Positions 51,653 through 60,037 of a stretch of DNA of 64,000 nt are shown here, piece after piece. The notes below the pieces were generated by a model that saw only the letters and a list, made by a program, of their open reading frames with translations, had not been told where the DNA came from and made no database searches. Position 1 is the stretch's first letter, and the number at the start of each line of letters is the position of its first letter. This DNA comes from JACMLD01 sp044227095 (GTDB lineage: Bacteria; Bacteroidota; Bacteroidia; Chitinophagales; Chitinophagaceae), in contig JBGAFV010000001.1 in NCBI GenBank assembly GCA_044227095.1, forward strand, positions 248,001 to 312,000. The letters run 5' to 3'. The translations under genes were made by a program, and so were the position numbers.

Positions 51653-54600
51653 ATGAAGAGGCGCCTTATTAAGATATTTAAGATCACAGGTTTGTCGGTA
51701 GCTGGCATATTGTTATTGTTGTTCCTTGCCCCTGTTCTTTTTCCTGGAACTGTGGCAGAAAAAATTAAAAACTGGACGAATGACAGCCTTGATGGTGAGC
51801 TGAATTTTTCTAAAGTGCGCCTGTCTTTTTTTAATCATTTCCCTTCGCTTACTGTAACCCTTTACGATTTTACATTGAAAGGCTCCGCTCCTTTTAAAAA
51901 AGATACACTTGTTGCTGCAGATGAAATTGCGCTTGGTGTAAACCTAAAGAGCCTGGTGTTTGATAAAAGCATCCGCATTAATAAAATTTTTATTTCTGAC
52001 GCATATATTAATGTGGCCGTAAATGAAAAAGGCGAAGCCAATTATAATGTATACAACAGCAGCGGTAAAAAAGACACTACTATTAGTACTGATACAACCG
52101 GCACTTCGCTACGACTGGAAAAAATAATTGTAGAAAACAGCCATCTTGTTTACAATGATAAGTCTGTGGGCATAGCTATTAACGCAAAAGGTTTTAATTA
52201 CAGTGGCAATGGTGATTTAAGTAAGGCAATTTTTGATTTGTACAGTCATGCAAAAATAGATGCGCTTGATTTTTATTTTGGAGCAGAACCTTATCTCCTC
52301 AATAAAAAAGTAAATGCAGATCTTATAACGCAGATAAACACCAACTCGCTTGCATTTGTTTTTCAAAAAAACGATCTGCTTATTAACAAGCTTCCGGTAC
52401 AATTCAGTGGCAAATTGGATTTCCTGAAAAATGGTTACGATATAGATTTTAAACTTACTTCAGAAAAAAGCAACCTGGAAGATTTTGTAACAGCACTACC
52501 GCCACAATATATAAGCTGGCAAAAGAAAACAACAATAAAGGGCATTACAGATATATTACTTACACTAAAAGGCCAGTATATAGCTTCAACCAATACAATG
52601 CCCGATATGGTGCTTGGTATGAAAATAAGAGATGGTTACATTAAGTATGAAGATGCGCCTTTTCCTGTTTCAAATCTTTTTTTAAATTTCGATACAAAAG
52701 TTCCTTCTATCAATCCTGATAGCCTTCTTGTAAAAGTTGACTCGTTGTTTTTTAATGTTGATAAAGATTACCTCTCTGCCATTGTAACCACAAAAGGAAT
52801 CAATCAGCCTTATATAGCAGCCAATGTTAATAGCAAACTGGATCTTGAAAAACTTGATAAAGCATTAGGCTTACAAAACATTACACTAAAAGGCAAAATG
52901 GATTTGCACCTTACCGCAGACGGCTATTATGCGAGCGGGCCTAATCCAAAAAGCATGCGCCATGAGAATGTAATATTAAGTATACCCAGTTTCAATTTGC
53001 AATCAAATGTAAAGGATGGTTACTTTAAATATAATTCATTACCTATACCACTTACAGATATTAATTTTACTGTACACACTGCTTGTGCCGATAAAGATTA
53101 CCATCACACAAGCATAAACATTACAGGGCTCTCTGCAAATGCACTAAAAAATTACATAAAAGGTTATGCCAGCATTAAAAGTTTGGATACCAAAGAAGTG
53201 GATGCAAACTTGCAGGCAGATTTCAATCTTGCAGATATAAAAAAGATCTACCCAATAGATAGCCTGTCTATTGGTGGTTTATTAAAACTTGATATAAAAG
53301 CAAAAGGAAAATATAATGAAGACCAAAAAACTTTTCCTGCCACCACAGCGCTTGTAAAACTTGAAAATGGATCAATACAAACAAAATATTATCCCAATCC
53401 TGTTAGCGATATACAAGTAACTGCAAAAGCTGCAGACGCAAACGGATCTTTAAAAGATCTGCATGTAAACATAGAACCTGCTTCTTTTTCTTTTGAAGGA
53501 AAACCATTTCACGTAAATGCATCGCTGCAAAATTTTGATGACATTGCCTATAATATAAATGCAAACGGGGAACTGGACATTGCCAGGATTTATAAAGTTT
53601 TTTCGAGAAAAGGAATTGATGTAAGCGGTTATATAAAAGCCAATCTTTCTTTACAGGGAAAACAAAGTGATGCTATGCATGCACGGTATAACCTGCTGCA
53701 CAACCAGGGTACACTGGAGATAAAAGATTTGCAAACAACAACAGAAAATTTTCCGCAACCATTTATAATTAAAGAAGGGTTGTTCACTTTCAGACAGGAT
53801 AAAATGTGGTTTAAACATTTTCTTGCTGCTTATGGCCAGTCTGATTTTACGATGGATGGCTATATGCAAAATGTAATTGATTACGCCCTTTCTGATAAAG
53901 CTGTATTAAAAGGCAATTTTAACGTAAATGCCAATTATATTAATGTTGATGAGTTTATGGCATTTGCCCCAACGAAACCAGACAGCCAGTCAACAATAAT
54001 TAAAAGCGCTGCCGTTACAACTACTGAAGAAGGCGTAATTATTATTCCATCAAATCTTGATCTAACACTTACGGCCAATGCAAAAAAAGTTGCGTACAAT
54101 GGAATGAACCTTGATAACGCCAAAGGCAACCTAACGATTACCGAGGGAAAGCTTGCATTGAAAGAAACCGGTTTTAATCTTATTGGCTGCGATGTGGTAA
54201 TGGATGCCAACTACGCAAGTACCAGCCCGGTAAAAGCAGTTTTTGATTATCACCTGCAGGCAAAAGAATTCGATATAAAAAAAGCATATAACGAAATAAA
54301 ACTGTTTCACGATATGGCAACCTCTGCAGGCAAAGCGCAGGGAATTGTATCGCTGGATTATAATTTAAAAGGTTTGCTTGATGGTAATATGAAACCCATT
54401 TATCCATCATTGGAAGGTGGCGGTGTTTTATCCATTAAGAATGTAAAGGTGTATGGAATGAAAATGTTTTCTACGGTAAGCCAGAAAACAGGAAAAGATT
54501 CCATCAACAATCCAAGTCTTGCCAAGGTTGATATAAAAACTACTATTAAGAACAATATCATTACCATTGAACGTTTCAAATTTAAAGTAGCTGGCTTCAG

Positions 54601-54790
54601 GCCGCGTATAGAAGGCCAAACAAGTTTTGATGGCAAGCTTAATATAAAAATGCGCCTCGGCCTTCCACCTCTCGGCCTCGTTGGCATACCCATGCGCATT
54701 ACCGGCACACAGGAAAATCCCAAAGTAAAAATTGGCAAAGGAGATGAAAAGGATGATATACAAGAGACGGAGTATAAAGAAGAAAACTGA
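51653..54790 (+). CDS. AsmA-like family protein
   Basis: A 1045-residue protein anchored by one N-terminal helix (ITGLSVAGILLLLFLAPVLF) with a long repetitive beta-rich periplasmic region. The N-terminus NDSLDGELNFSKVRLSFFNH and the C-terminal AsmA_2-type segment (KDSINNPSLAKVDIKTTIKN, RIEGQTSFDGKLNIKMRLGL) place it in the AsmA/YhdP superfamily. These proteins are thought to form bridge-like conduits for phospholipid transport across the periplasm. The tail is acidic and lysine-rich. Confidence 0.85.
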   Translation: MKRRLIKIFKITGLSVAGILLLLFLAPVLFPGTVAEKIKNWTNDSLDGELNFSKVRLSFFNHFPSLTVTLYDFTLKGSAPFKKDTLVAADEIALGVNLKSLVFDKSIRINKIFISDAYINVAVNEKGEANYNVYNSSGKKDTTISTDTTGTSLRLEKIIVENSHLVYNDKSVGIAINAKGFNYSGNGDLSKAIFDLYSHAKIDALDFYFGAEPYLLNKKVNADLITQINTNSLAFVFQKNDLLINKLPVQFSGKLDFLKNGYDIDFKLTSEKSNLEDFVTALPPQYISWQKKTTIKGITDILLTLKGQYIASTNTMPDMVLGMKIRDGYIKYEDAPFPVSNLFLNFDTKVPSINPDSLLVKVDSLFFNVDKDYLSAIVTTKGINQPYIAANVNSKLDLEKLDKALGLQNITLKGKMDLHLTADGYYASGPNPKSMRHENVILSIPSFNLQSNVKDGYFKYNSLPIPLTDINFTVHTACADKDYHHTSINITGLSANALKNYIKGYASIKSLDTKEVDANLQADFNLADIKKIYPIDSLSIGGLLKLDIKAKGKYNEDQKTFPATTALVKLENGSIQTKYYPNPVSDIQVTAKAADANGSLKDLHVNIEPASFSFEGKPFHVNASLQNFDDIAYNINANGELDIARIYKVFSRKGIDVSGYIKANLSLQGKQSDAMHARYNLLHNQGTLEIKDLQTTTENFPQPFIIKEGLFTFRQDKMWFKHFLAAYGQSDFTMDGYMQNVIDYALSDKAVLKGNFNVNANYINVDEFMAFAPTKPDSQSTIIKSAAVTTTEEGVIIIPSNLDLTLTANAKKVAYNGMNLDNAKGNLTITEGKLALKETGFNLIGCDVVMDANYASTSPVKAVFDYHLQAKEFDIKKAYNEIKLFHDMATSAGKAQGIVSLDYNLKGLLDGNMKPIYPSLEGGGVLSIKNVKVYGMKMFSTVSQKTGKDSINNPSLAKVDIKTTIKNNIITIERFKFKVAGFRPRIEGQTSFDGKLNIKMRLGLPPLGLVGIPMRITGTQENPKVKIGKGDEKDDIQETEYKEEN

Positions 54791-54954
54791 CGTGGATTTG
54801 GGAGGATTAAATTGATTAAAAGGATTTATTTTATCACTTTTTTAATATCGCTTTTTACTTCTCAGAATAAAGTTTGAAACAGTAGATCCATAAATATATA
54901 ATTTCAACCTCCTTCAATTTGTGACCGGTTCAAAAAAGATATTTACTACATAGG

Positions 54955-55026
54955 AACAGTAGGAACAATAGAACCACATAGATAGGATGTCTATGTGCTA
55001 CTATGCATCTATGATTCTATGTGGTA
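54955..55026. repeat. CTATGTGGT-family inverted array
   Basis: GAACCACATAGATAGGATGT then CTATGTGCTACTATGCATCT and GATTCTATGTGGT form arms around AACCACATAG / CTATGTGGT. A shorter relative lies at 11286-11322. The array lies immediately upstream of purT and lends an in-frame but spurious N-terminal extension to it. Confidence 0.6.
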
Positions 55027-55058
55027 AAACAATTTATAGCAAATCATTACCTTGCGAC

Positions 55059-56222
55059 ATGCACAAAAAAATATTGCTGCTGGGCAGCGGAGAATTGGGC
55101 AAAGAACTGGTGATTGCTTTAAAGCGCCTTGGACAAACAGTGATTGCTGTTGATAGTTATGCCGGCGCACCTGCCATGCAGGTTTCAGACAAGTTTGAAG
55201 TTATAGACATGCTGGATGCAGCACAACTGGATGCTGTTGTAGCAAAACATCAACCCGATTTAATTGTCCCCGAAATAGAAGCTATTCGTACAGAACGTTT
55301 TTATACTTACGAGCAGAACCACATACAAGTAATTCCAAGTGCAAGAGCTGCTAATTTTACCATGAACAGGAAACTGATCCGCGATTTGGCGAGTAAAGAA
55401 CTTGGTTTACGCACTGCAAAATATTTTTACGCCACCAGTTTTTCAGAATTTAGAAAAGCAGTTGAAGCAATTTGTTTGCCATGCGTGGTAAAACCATTAA
55501 TGTCTTCCAGCGGTAAAGGACAATCTGTATTAAAAAAACTGGAAGATCAGCAACAGGTATGGGAATATGCAATCAATAATTCAAGAGGAGATATAAAAGA
55601 AGTTATTATTGAAGAATTCATTTCTTTTCATACAGAAATTACATTGCTAACCGTTACGCAAAAAAATGCAGATACTTTGTTTTGTCCGCCCATTGGCCAT
55701 CGGCAGGAACGTGGAGATTACCAGGAAAGCTGGCAGCCAGTTGGCATCAGTGAAAAAGACTATCAGGACGCCTGCGATATGGCGAATAAAGTAACTGCCG
55801 CATTAACCGGAGCCGGCCTTTGGGGCGTTGAGTTTTTTCTAACAGATAAGGGGGTGTATTTTTCAGAACTTAGTCCAAGACCACACGATACAGGGATGGT
55901 AACGCTTGCAGGAACACAAAATTTATCTGAGTTTGAACTGCATGCAAGGGCAATACTCGGCCTTCCTATTCCTGAAATAAAATTGGAACGTGCAGGCGCA
56001 AGCGCTGTTGTACTTGCCAATAAAACAGCGGAGCATTTTACAATCAACGGTATAGCAGAAGCATTAGCACAAACCAATACGGATGTACGCATTTTTGGTA
56101 AGCCTGCAACAAGGCCTTACAGAAGAATGGCTGTTGCACTTGTGTATGATAAAACCAGTGCCGATATGGATGAACTGCGCAAAAAGGCGAAAGCCGTGGC
56201 GGATGAAATTATTATTGAATGA
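55059..56222 (+). CDS. purT: Formate-dependent phosphoribosylglycinamide formyltransferase
   Basis: A 387-residue ATP-grasp enzyme that makes formyl-GAR from formate and ATP in purine synthesis. Family markers: KILLLGSGELGKELVIALKRLG, VPEIEAI, KPLMSSSGKGQS (ATP-grasp loop), GLWGVEFFLTDKGVYFSELSPRPHDTGMVTL, and RPYRRMAVAL. ATG 55059 is chosen because the 24 codons before it are translated from the repeat at 54955-55026. It stands alone. Confidence 0.93.
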   Translation: MHKKILLLGSGELGKELVIALKRLGQTVIAVDSYAGAPAMQVSDKFEVIDMLDAAQLDAVVAKHQPDLIVPEIEAIRTERFYTYEQNHIQVIPSARAANFTMNRKLIRDLASKELGLRTAKYFYATSFSEFRKAVEAICLPCVVKPLMSSSGKGQSVLKKLEDQQQVWEYAINNSRGDIKEVIIEEFISFHTEITLLTVTQKNADTLFCPPIGHRQERGDYQESWQPVGISEKDYQDACDMANKVTAALTGAGLWGVEFFLTDKGVYFSELSPRPHDTGMVTLAGTQNLSEFELHARAILGLPIPEIKLERAGASAVVLANKTAEHFTINGIAEALAQTNTDVRIFGKPATRPYRRMAVALVYDKTSADMDELRKKAKAVADEIIIE

Positions 56223-56240
56223 TATGCTGGAACAATCATT

Positions 56241-56290
56241 GGTTCGACGCCCGGCATCGTTGTGTCACTCACTTGTACAGCAAGTTTTTA
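56241..56290. repeat. Degenerate GCGTCGCACACTT-type repeat
   Basis: GGTTCGACGCCCGGCATCGT then TGTGTCACTCACTTGTACAG is a decayed relative of the word at 3966-3984. It lies 19 bp after the purT stop. Confidence 0.4.
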
Positions 56291-56407
56291 TTGAGCTTTA
56301 GGCCTTAATTATTGCTTCACAAGAAATAATATCATTCACTTTTGCAATATTCCATTGCGTGAATCGCACATTTAGTTTACATTGACTTTCTAAAACACTT
56401 TCAATTA

Positions 56408-57457
56408 ATGGTCTCTTTCTTCGACGCATCCATCGCCCAATTATCTGTTCACAAAACCGGCAATAAAAACATGGATGAAACGCTGGTGTTATCTGAGCAA
56501 CCCATTTCATTAACCGATGAAACACTGGGCGAATTATTAATGAAATATTTTGTTCAGCCGTTTGAAAAAACAAATGAAATATACAGGTTTTCGCACCCTA
56601 CAGATAATTTGCAACTGAATGAAGTCTTTCATTTTGCCACTATGATGTTTGAAAATGCGGAAACATTTCATAGTAACAGTCAGCAAATTGCCAAACTGCT
56701 GTACGATAAAACCGACAACCCAAAAATAAAATCCGGTGAACTGTACATTTCTTACTTTAAACAGTTACAGGTTGAAGGTGAACTTTTAGACGCGGTTGGT
56801 ATTTTTAAATCAGAATCAAAAGAACCGTTTCTAAAAATAACCCAGGAAGGAAAAAACTTTCAGATCAATTACGAAGAACTGGCCATCAATATAAAAAAAC
56901 TTGATAAAGGATGCATTATTTTCAATGCTGAAAAAGAAGAAGGATATAAAGTAGCAGTAATTGATCAAACCAATCGTACAGAAGCTATTTACTGGACAGA
57001 TGAATTTCTTCAATTAAAAATAAGGAACGATAATTATAATCAAACACACAATGTACTAAGCGCATACAAACAGTTTGTTACCCAAAAAATGGATGAAGAC
57101 TTTGATATTTCAAAAGCAGATAAAATAGATCTGCTCAATCGTTCTATTCGCTATTTTAAAGAAAATGAACAGTTTGATTTGGATGAATTCAGCAATGTGG
57201 TTATTGATAATCCTAAAGGTGCCGCACTATTTAAATCTTATAAGCAGGAATACGAACAGGAAATGGATTCGCCCATTGAAGATTCATTTTCCATATCGGG
57301 CAACGCCGTAAAAAAACAGGCCCGCATTTTTAAAAGTGTTTTAAAACTCGATAAAAATTTTCACATCTATATTCATGGCAACCGCGATTTGATTGAACAG
57401 GGACAGGAACCTGACGGCAGAAAATTTTACAAAATCTATTTTAAAGAAGAGCGATAG
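56408..57457 (+). CDS. Nucleoid-associated protein, NdpA/YejK family
   Basis: A 349-residue protein of the 37-kDa nucleoid-associated family. It shows ISLTDETLGELLMKYFVQPF near the N-terminus, KSGELYISYFKQLQVEGEL in the middle and KVAVIDQTNRTEAIYWTDEFL then KADKIDLLNRSIRYFKENEQ toward the C-terminus. The E. coli homologue binds the nucleoid; its precise role is not settled. No partner gene is obvious. Confidence 0.85.
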   Translation: MVSFFDASIAQLSVHKTGNKNMDETLVLSEQPISLTDETLGELLMKYFVQPFEKTNEIYRFSHPTDNLQLNEVFHFATMMFENAETFHSNSQQIAKLLYDKTDNPKIKSGELYISYFKQLQVEGELLDAVGIFKSESKEPFLKITQEGKNFQINYEELAINIKKLDKGCIIFNAEKEEGYKVAVIDQTNRTEAIYWTDEFLQLKIRNDNYNQTHNVLSAYKQFVTQKMDEDFDISKADKIDLLNRSIRYFKENEQFDLDEFSNVVIDNPKGAALFKSYKQEYEQEMDSPIEDSFSISGNAVKKQARIFKSVLKLDKNFHIYIHGNRDLIEQGQEPDGRKFYKIYFKEER

Positions 57458-57489
57458 CATTTCTTACAACACGCTTTTTCACTAACACT

Positions 57490-57533
57490 ATTTTGGGTTA
57501 AACCAGCAATTTGGGAATTAATTTACCCAAAAT
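57490..57533. other. Inverted repeat upstream of kaiC
   Basis: ATTTTGGGT (57490-57498) and ACCCAAAAT (57525-57533) are perfect 9-bp inverted repeats 26 bases apart, about 110 bp before the kaiC start. They could be an operator or chance; no terminator features are present. Confidence 0.3.
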
Positions 57534-57644
57534 GAGGTGGTACATTTAAAATGCCTTAATGAAAATGAAGGTATTGCATGGTTTTATTTTGGTACGAAAA
57601 TTAATCTATGGTGATTGATATTTTGCCTTTTTAAACCATACAGA

Positions 57645-59402
57645 ATGGAAAAACTGAAAATTAAAAACACATCATTACAGCAATTACCTAAAACGCCAAC
57701 CGGCATTACAGGTTTTGATGAAATTACCTTAGGCGGTCTTCCTGCGGGAAGGCCTACACTTGTATGCGGGGAAGCAGGATCCGGCAAAACACTTTTTTCA
57801 ATAGAATTTATTGTAAAAGGCGTAACACTATATAATGAACCGGGCGTGTTTGTAGCTTTTGAAGAAAAGGCTGAAGAACTTACTGCAAACGTTACATCGC
57901 TTGGGTTTGATTTAAAGAAACTTGTTGCGCAAAATAAAATGCGCATAGATTATGTGCATATAGACCGTAGTGAAATTGCCGAAACAGGTGAATATGATTT
58001 GGATGGATTGTTCGTTCGTCTGGGCCATGCAATAGATAGCATAGGCGCAAAAAGAATTGTGCTTGATACTATAGAAAATCTTTTTTTGGGATTGAGCGAC
58101 AAAGGTATTTTGCGTGCTGAACTGCGCAGGTTATTTCAATGGCTTAAAGAAAAGAAAGTTACTGCTGTAATAACCGGGGAAAAAGGTAATGGTGCATTAA
58201 CACGAGAAGGGCTTGAGGAATATGTATCAGATTGTGTAATTCTTTTAGACAATCGTGTAATAAACCAAATCTCAACCCGTCGCCTGCGCATCATTAAATA
58301 CAGGGGTTCTTTACACGGCACAAACGAATATCCTTTTTTAATTGATACGGATGGAATTTCTGTATTGCCGGTTACTTCGCTCCGGCTTGAAACAAATGTA
58401 TCATCAGAGAGGATTTCTTCCGGTATACCATCGCTTGATGCAATGCTTGATGAAAAAGGATTTTACAAAGGAAGCAGCATACTTGTTTCGGGCACATCAG
58501 GAACTGGAAAAACGAGTATTGCCGCAAGCTTCACTGCAGAAAATTGCAGAAGAGGAAAGCGTTGTATCTATTTTGCTTTTGAAGAATCGCCTGATCAAAT
58601 AATTCGGAACATGAAGTCTATTGGCTTAGACATGAGACCATATGTGGAAAAAGGGCTTCTTACATTTCAAGCATCCAGGCCAACAATGTACGGATTAGAA
58701 ATGCACCTGGTGGTAATGTATAAACTCATCAAAAAAAATAAACCTGATATTGTTGTATTGGATCCTATATCTAATCTTATAACAGTAGGTTCACCAAGTG
58801 AAATTACATCAATCATTACCCGTTTATTAGATTTTTTACAAAGCCTCAACATAACAGTTGTATTTACAGCACTTACTTCCAATACAATCATAAACGAGCA
58901 GGCAGACGAATCTGTATCGTCTCTTGTTGATGCATGGATACAGGTGCGTGATATTGAATTGAATGGTGAACGCAACCGCGGATTGTATGTAATGAAATCT
59001 CGTGGCATGAAGCACTCTAACCAGGTAAGGGAATTTATGATAACAGATAAAGGCCTCTTAATGGAAGATGTTTACCTGGCTCCTGAAGGTGTGCTTACAG
59101 GCTCTGCACGTGAAGCACATAAACTTCAGAAAAAAACCGAAGAAATTTTAATGAAACACAGCCTTGTAAGAAAAGATAAAGAAATAGAAAGAAAGAAACA
59201 GGAGCTGCAATACAAAATAAAAACGCTTACATCAGAATTTGATGCCTTGCAGGAAGAACTGGAAAATGATTCCGTTGAAAGCCACCTGAAAAAAACAGTA
59301 CAGGAAAGTGACAGGAAAGAATTGATCCGCTTAAGGGATAATACAAAAAATATTGAAGGCATAAATAAAATAAAGAGCGGAAAAAACACAAAACGTAAAT
59401 AA
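57645..59402 (+). CDS. kaiC: KaiC-like double RecA-domain ATPase
   Basis: A 585-residue KaiC homologue. ATG 57645 is used, as the ten codons before it (from TTG 57615) add nothing. The CI domain has Walker A at residues 42-49 (GEAGSGKT) and the paired Glu in AFEEKAEEL. CII has Walker A at 283-290 (GTSGTGKT) and AFEESPDQ. The CII autophosphorylation pair (Ser431/Thr432 in Synechococcus) aligns with Ser425/Ser426, and the Thr426 equivalent is Ala420. A lysine- and glutamate-rich coiled coil of about 80 residues ends the protein. It heads an operon with two kaiB genes, a histidine kinase and a receiver; kaiA is absent. Confidence 0.9.
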   Translation: MEKLKIKNTSLQQLPKTPTGITGFDEITLGGLPAGRPTLVCGEAGSGKTLFSIEFIVKGVTLYNEPGVFVAFEEKAEELTANVTSLGFDLKKLVAQNKMRIDYVHIDRSEIAETGEYDLDGLFVRLGHAIDSIGAKRIVLDTIENLFLGLSDKGILRAELRRLFQWLKEKKVTAVITGEKGNGALTREGLEEYVSDCVILLDNRVINQISTRRLRIIKYRGSLHGTNEYPFLIDTDGISVLPVTSLRLETNVSSERISSGIPSLDAMLDEKGFYKGSSILVSGTSGTGKTSIAASFTAENCRRGKRCIYFAFEESPDQIIRNMKSIGLDMRPYVEKGLLTFQASRPTMYGLEMHLVVMYKLIKKNKPDIVVLDPISNLITVGSPSEITSIITRLLDFLQSLNITVVFTALTSNTIINEQADESVSSLVDAWIQVRDIELNGERNRGLYVMKSRGMKHSNQVREFMITDKGLLMEDVYLAPEGVLTGSAREAHKLQKKTEEILMKHSLVRKDKEIERKKQELQYKIKTLTSEFDALQEELENDSVESHLKKTVQESDRKELIRLRDNTKNIEGINKIKSGKNTKRK

Positions 59403-59693
59403 ATGGAAAAGCAGCAAACATGGGAACTGCGTTTATACATAGCCGGTAAGACACCAAAATCTCTTACCGCTTTAAATAACCTTAAGAAATATTGTGAAAC
59501 GCATTTAAAGGGCAAATACCAGATTGAAGTAATCGATCTGCTGGAAAAACCTCAGCTGGCTGAAGGAGACCAGATATTTGCTATTCCTACCCTGGTAAGA
59601 AAAGTACCGGAACCCATTAGGAAAATCATTGGCGATCTTTCCAATGAAGAAAAAGTTTTAGTGGGTTTGAATATTGTTCCGGTTACCACGTAA
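59403..59693 (+). CDS. kaiB: KaiB-like protein, first copy
   Basis: A 96-residue thioredoxin-like KaiB homologue whose ATG directly follows the kaiC stop. It has WELRLYIAGKTPKSLTALNN, EVIDLLEKPQLAEGDQIFAI and PTLVRKVPEPIRKIIGDLS, close to the cyanobacterial PTLAKVLPPPVRRIIGDLS region that refolds on KaiC binding. The PPP triplet reads PEP. It should bind the KaiC ring. The 34-bp gap to the second copy suggests one transcript. Confidence 0.9.
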   Translation: MEKQQTWELRLYIAGKTPKSLTALNNLKKYCETHLKGKYQIEVIDLLEKPQLAEGDQIFAIPTLVRKVPEPIRKIIGDLSNEEKVLVGLNIVPVTT

Positions 59694-59727
59694 TGTCAAT
59701 AATCCTAAACGCACCTAAAAATTATAA

Positions 59728-60018
59728 ATGCAAGACCACTTTGAAATAAAACCTGTCTATACACTAAAACTGTTTATAACCGGGGCATCGCCAAACTCTG
59801 TAAAAGCCATTAATAATGTGAAAACAATTTGTGAAAAACACCTTGAAGGCCGTTACGATCTTGAGATTATTGATATTTACCAGGAACCACAAACTGCTAA
59901 AGCCGAACAATTGATTGCTTTACCATTGCTGATTAGGTATTCGCCATTACCCATAAGGCGCTTAATTGGCAATATGTCTGATACAAATAAAGTTTTAAAA
60001 GGACTTGAATTAATATAG
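59728..60018 (+). CDS. kaiB: KaiB-like protein, second copy
   Basis: A 96-residue paralogue of the preceding gene (YTLKLFITGASPNSVKAINN, EIIDIYQEPQTAKAEQLIAL). It has drifted in the fold-switch region: PLLIRYSPLPIRRLIGNMS, with PLP for the PPP triplet and GNM for GDL. It may bind a different KaiC state or partner than copy one. The kinase gene follows after 19 bp. Confidence 0.87.
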   Translation: MQDHFEIKPVYTLKLFITGASPNSVKAINNVKTICEKHLEGRYDLEIIDIYQEPQTAKAEQLIALPLLIRYSPLPIRRLIGNMSDTNKVLKGLELI

Positions 60019-60037
60019 ACCAAAAAGTTTTACGCAA

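Noticed and set aside
54987..55058. 24-residue N-terminal extension of PurT
   Set aside because: Translated from the CTATGTGGT repeat; PurT homologues begin at the KILLLGSGELG segment.
57615..57644. Upstream TTG start for KaiC
   Set aside because: It adds ten residues (MIFCLFKPYR) with no resemblance to KaiC, and a proper ATG follows.
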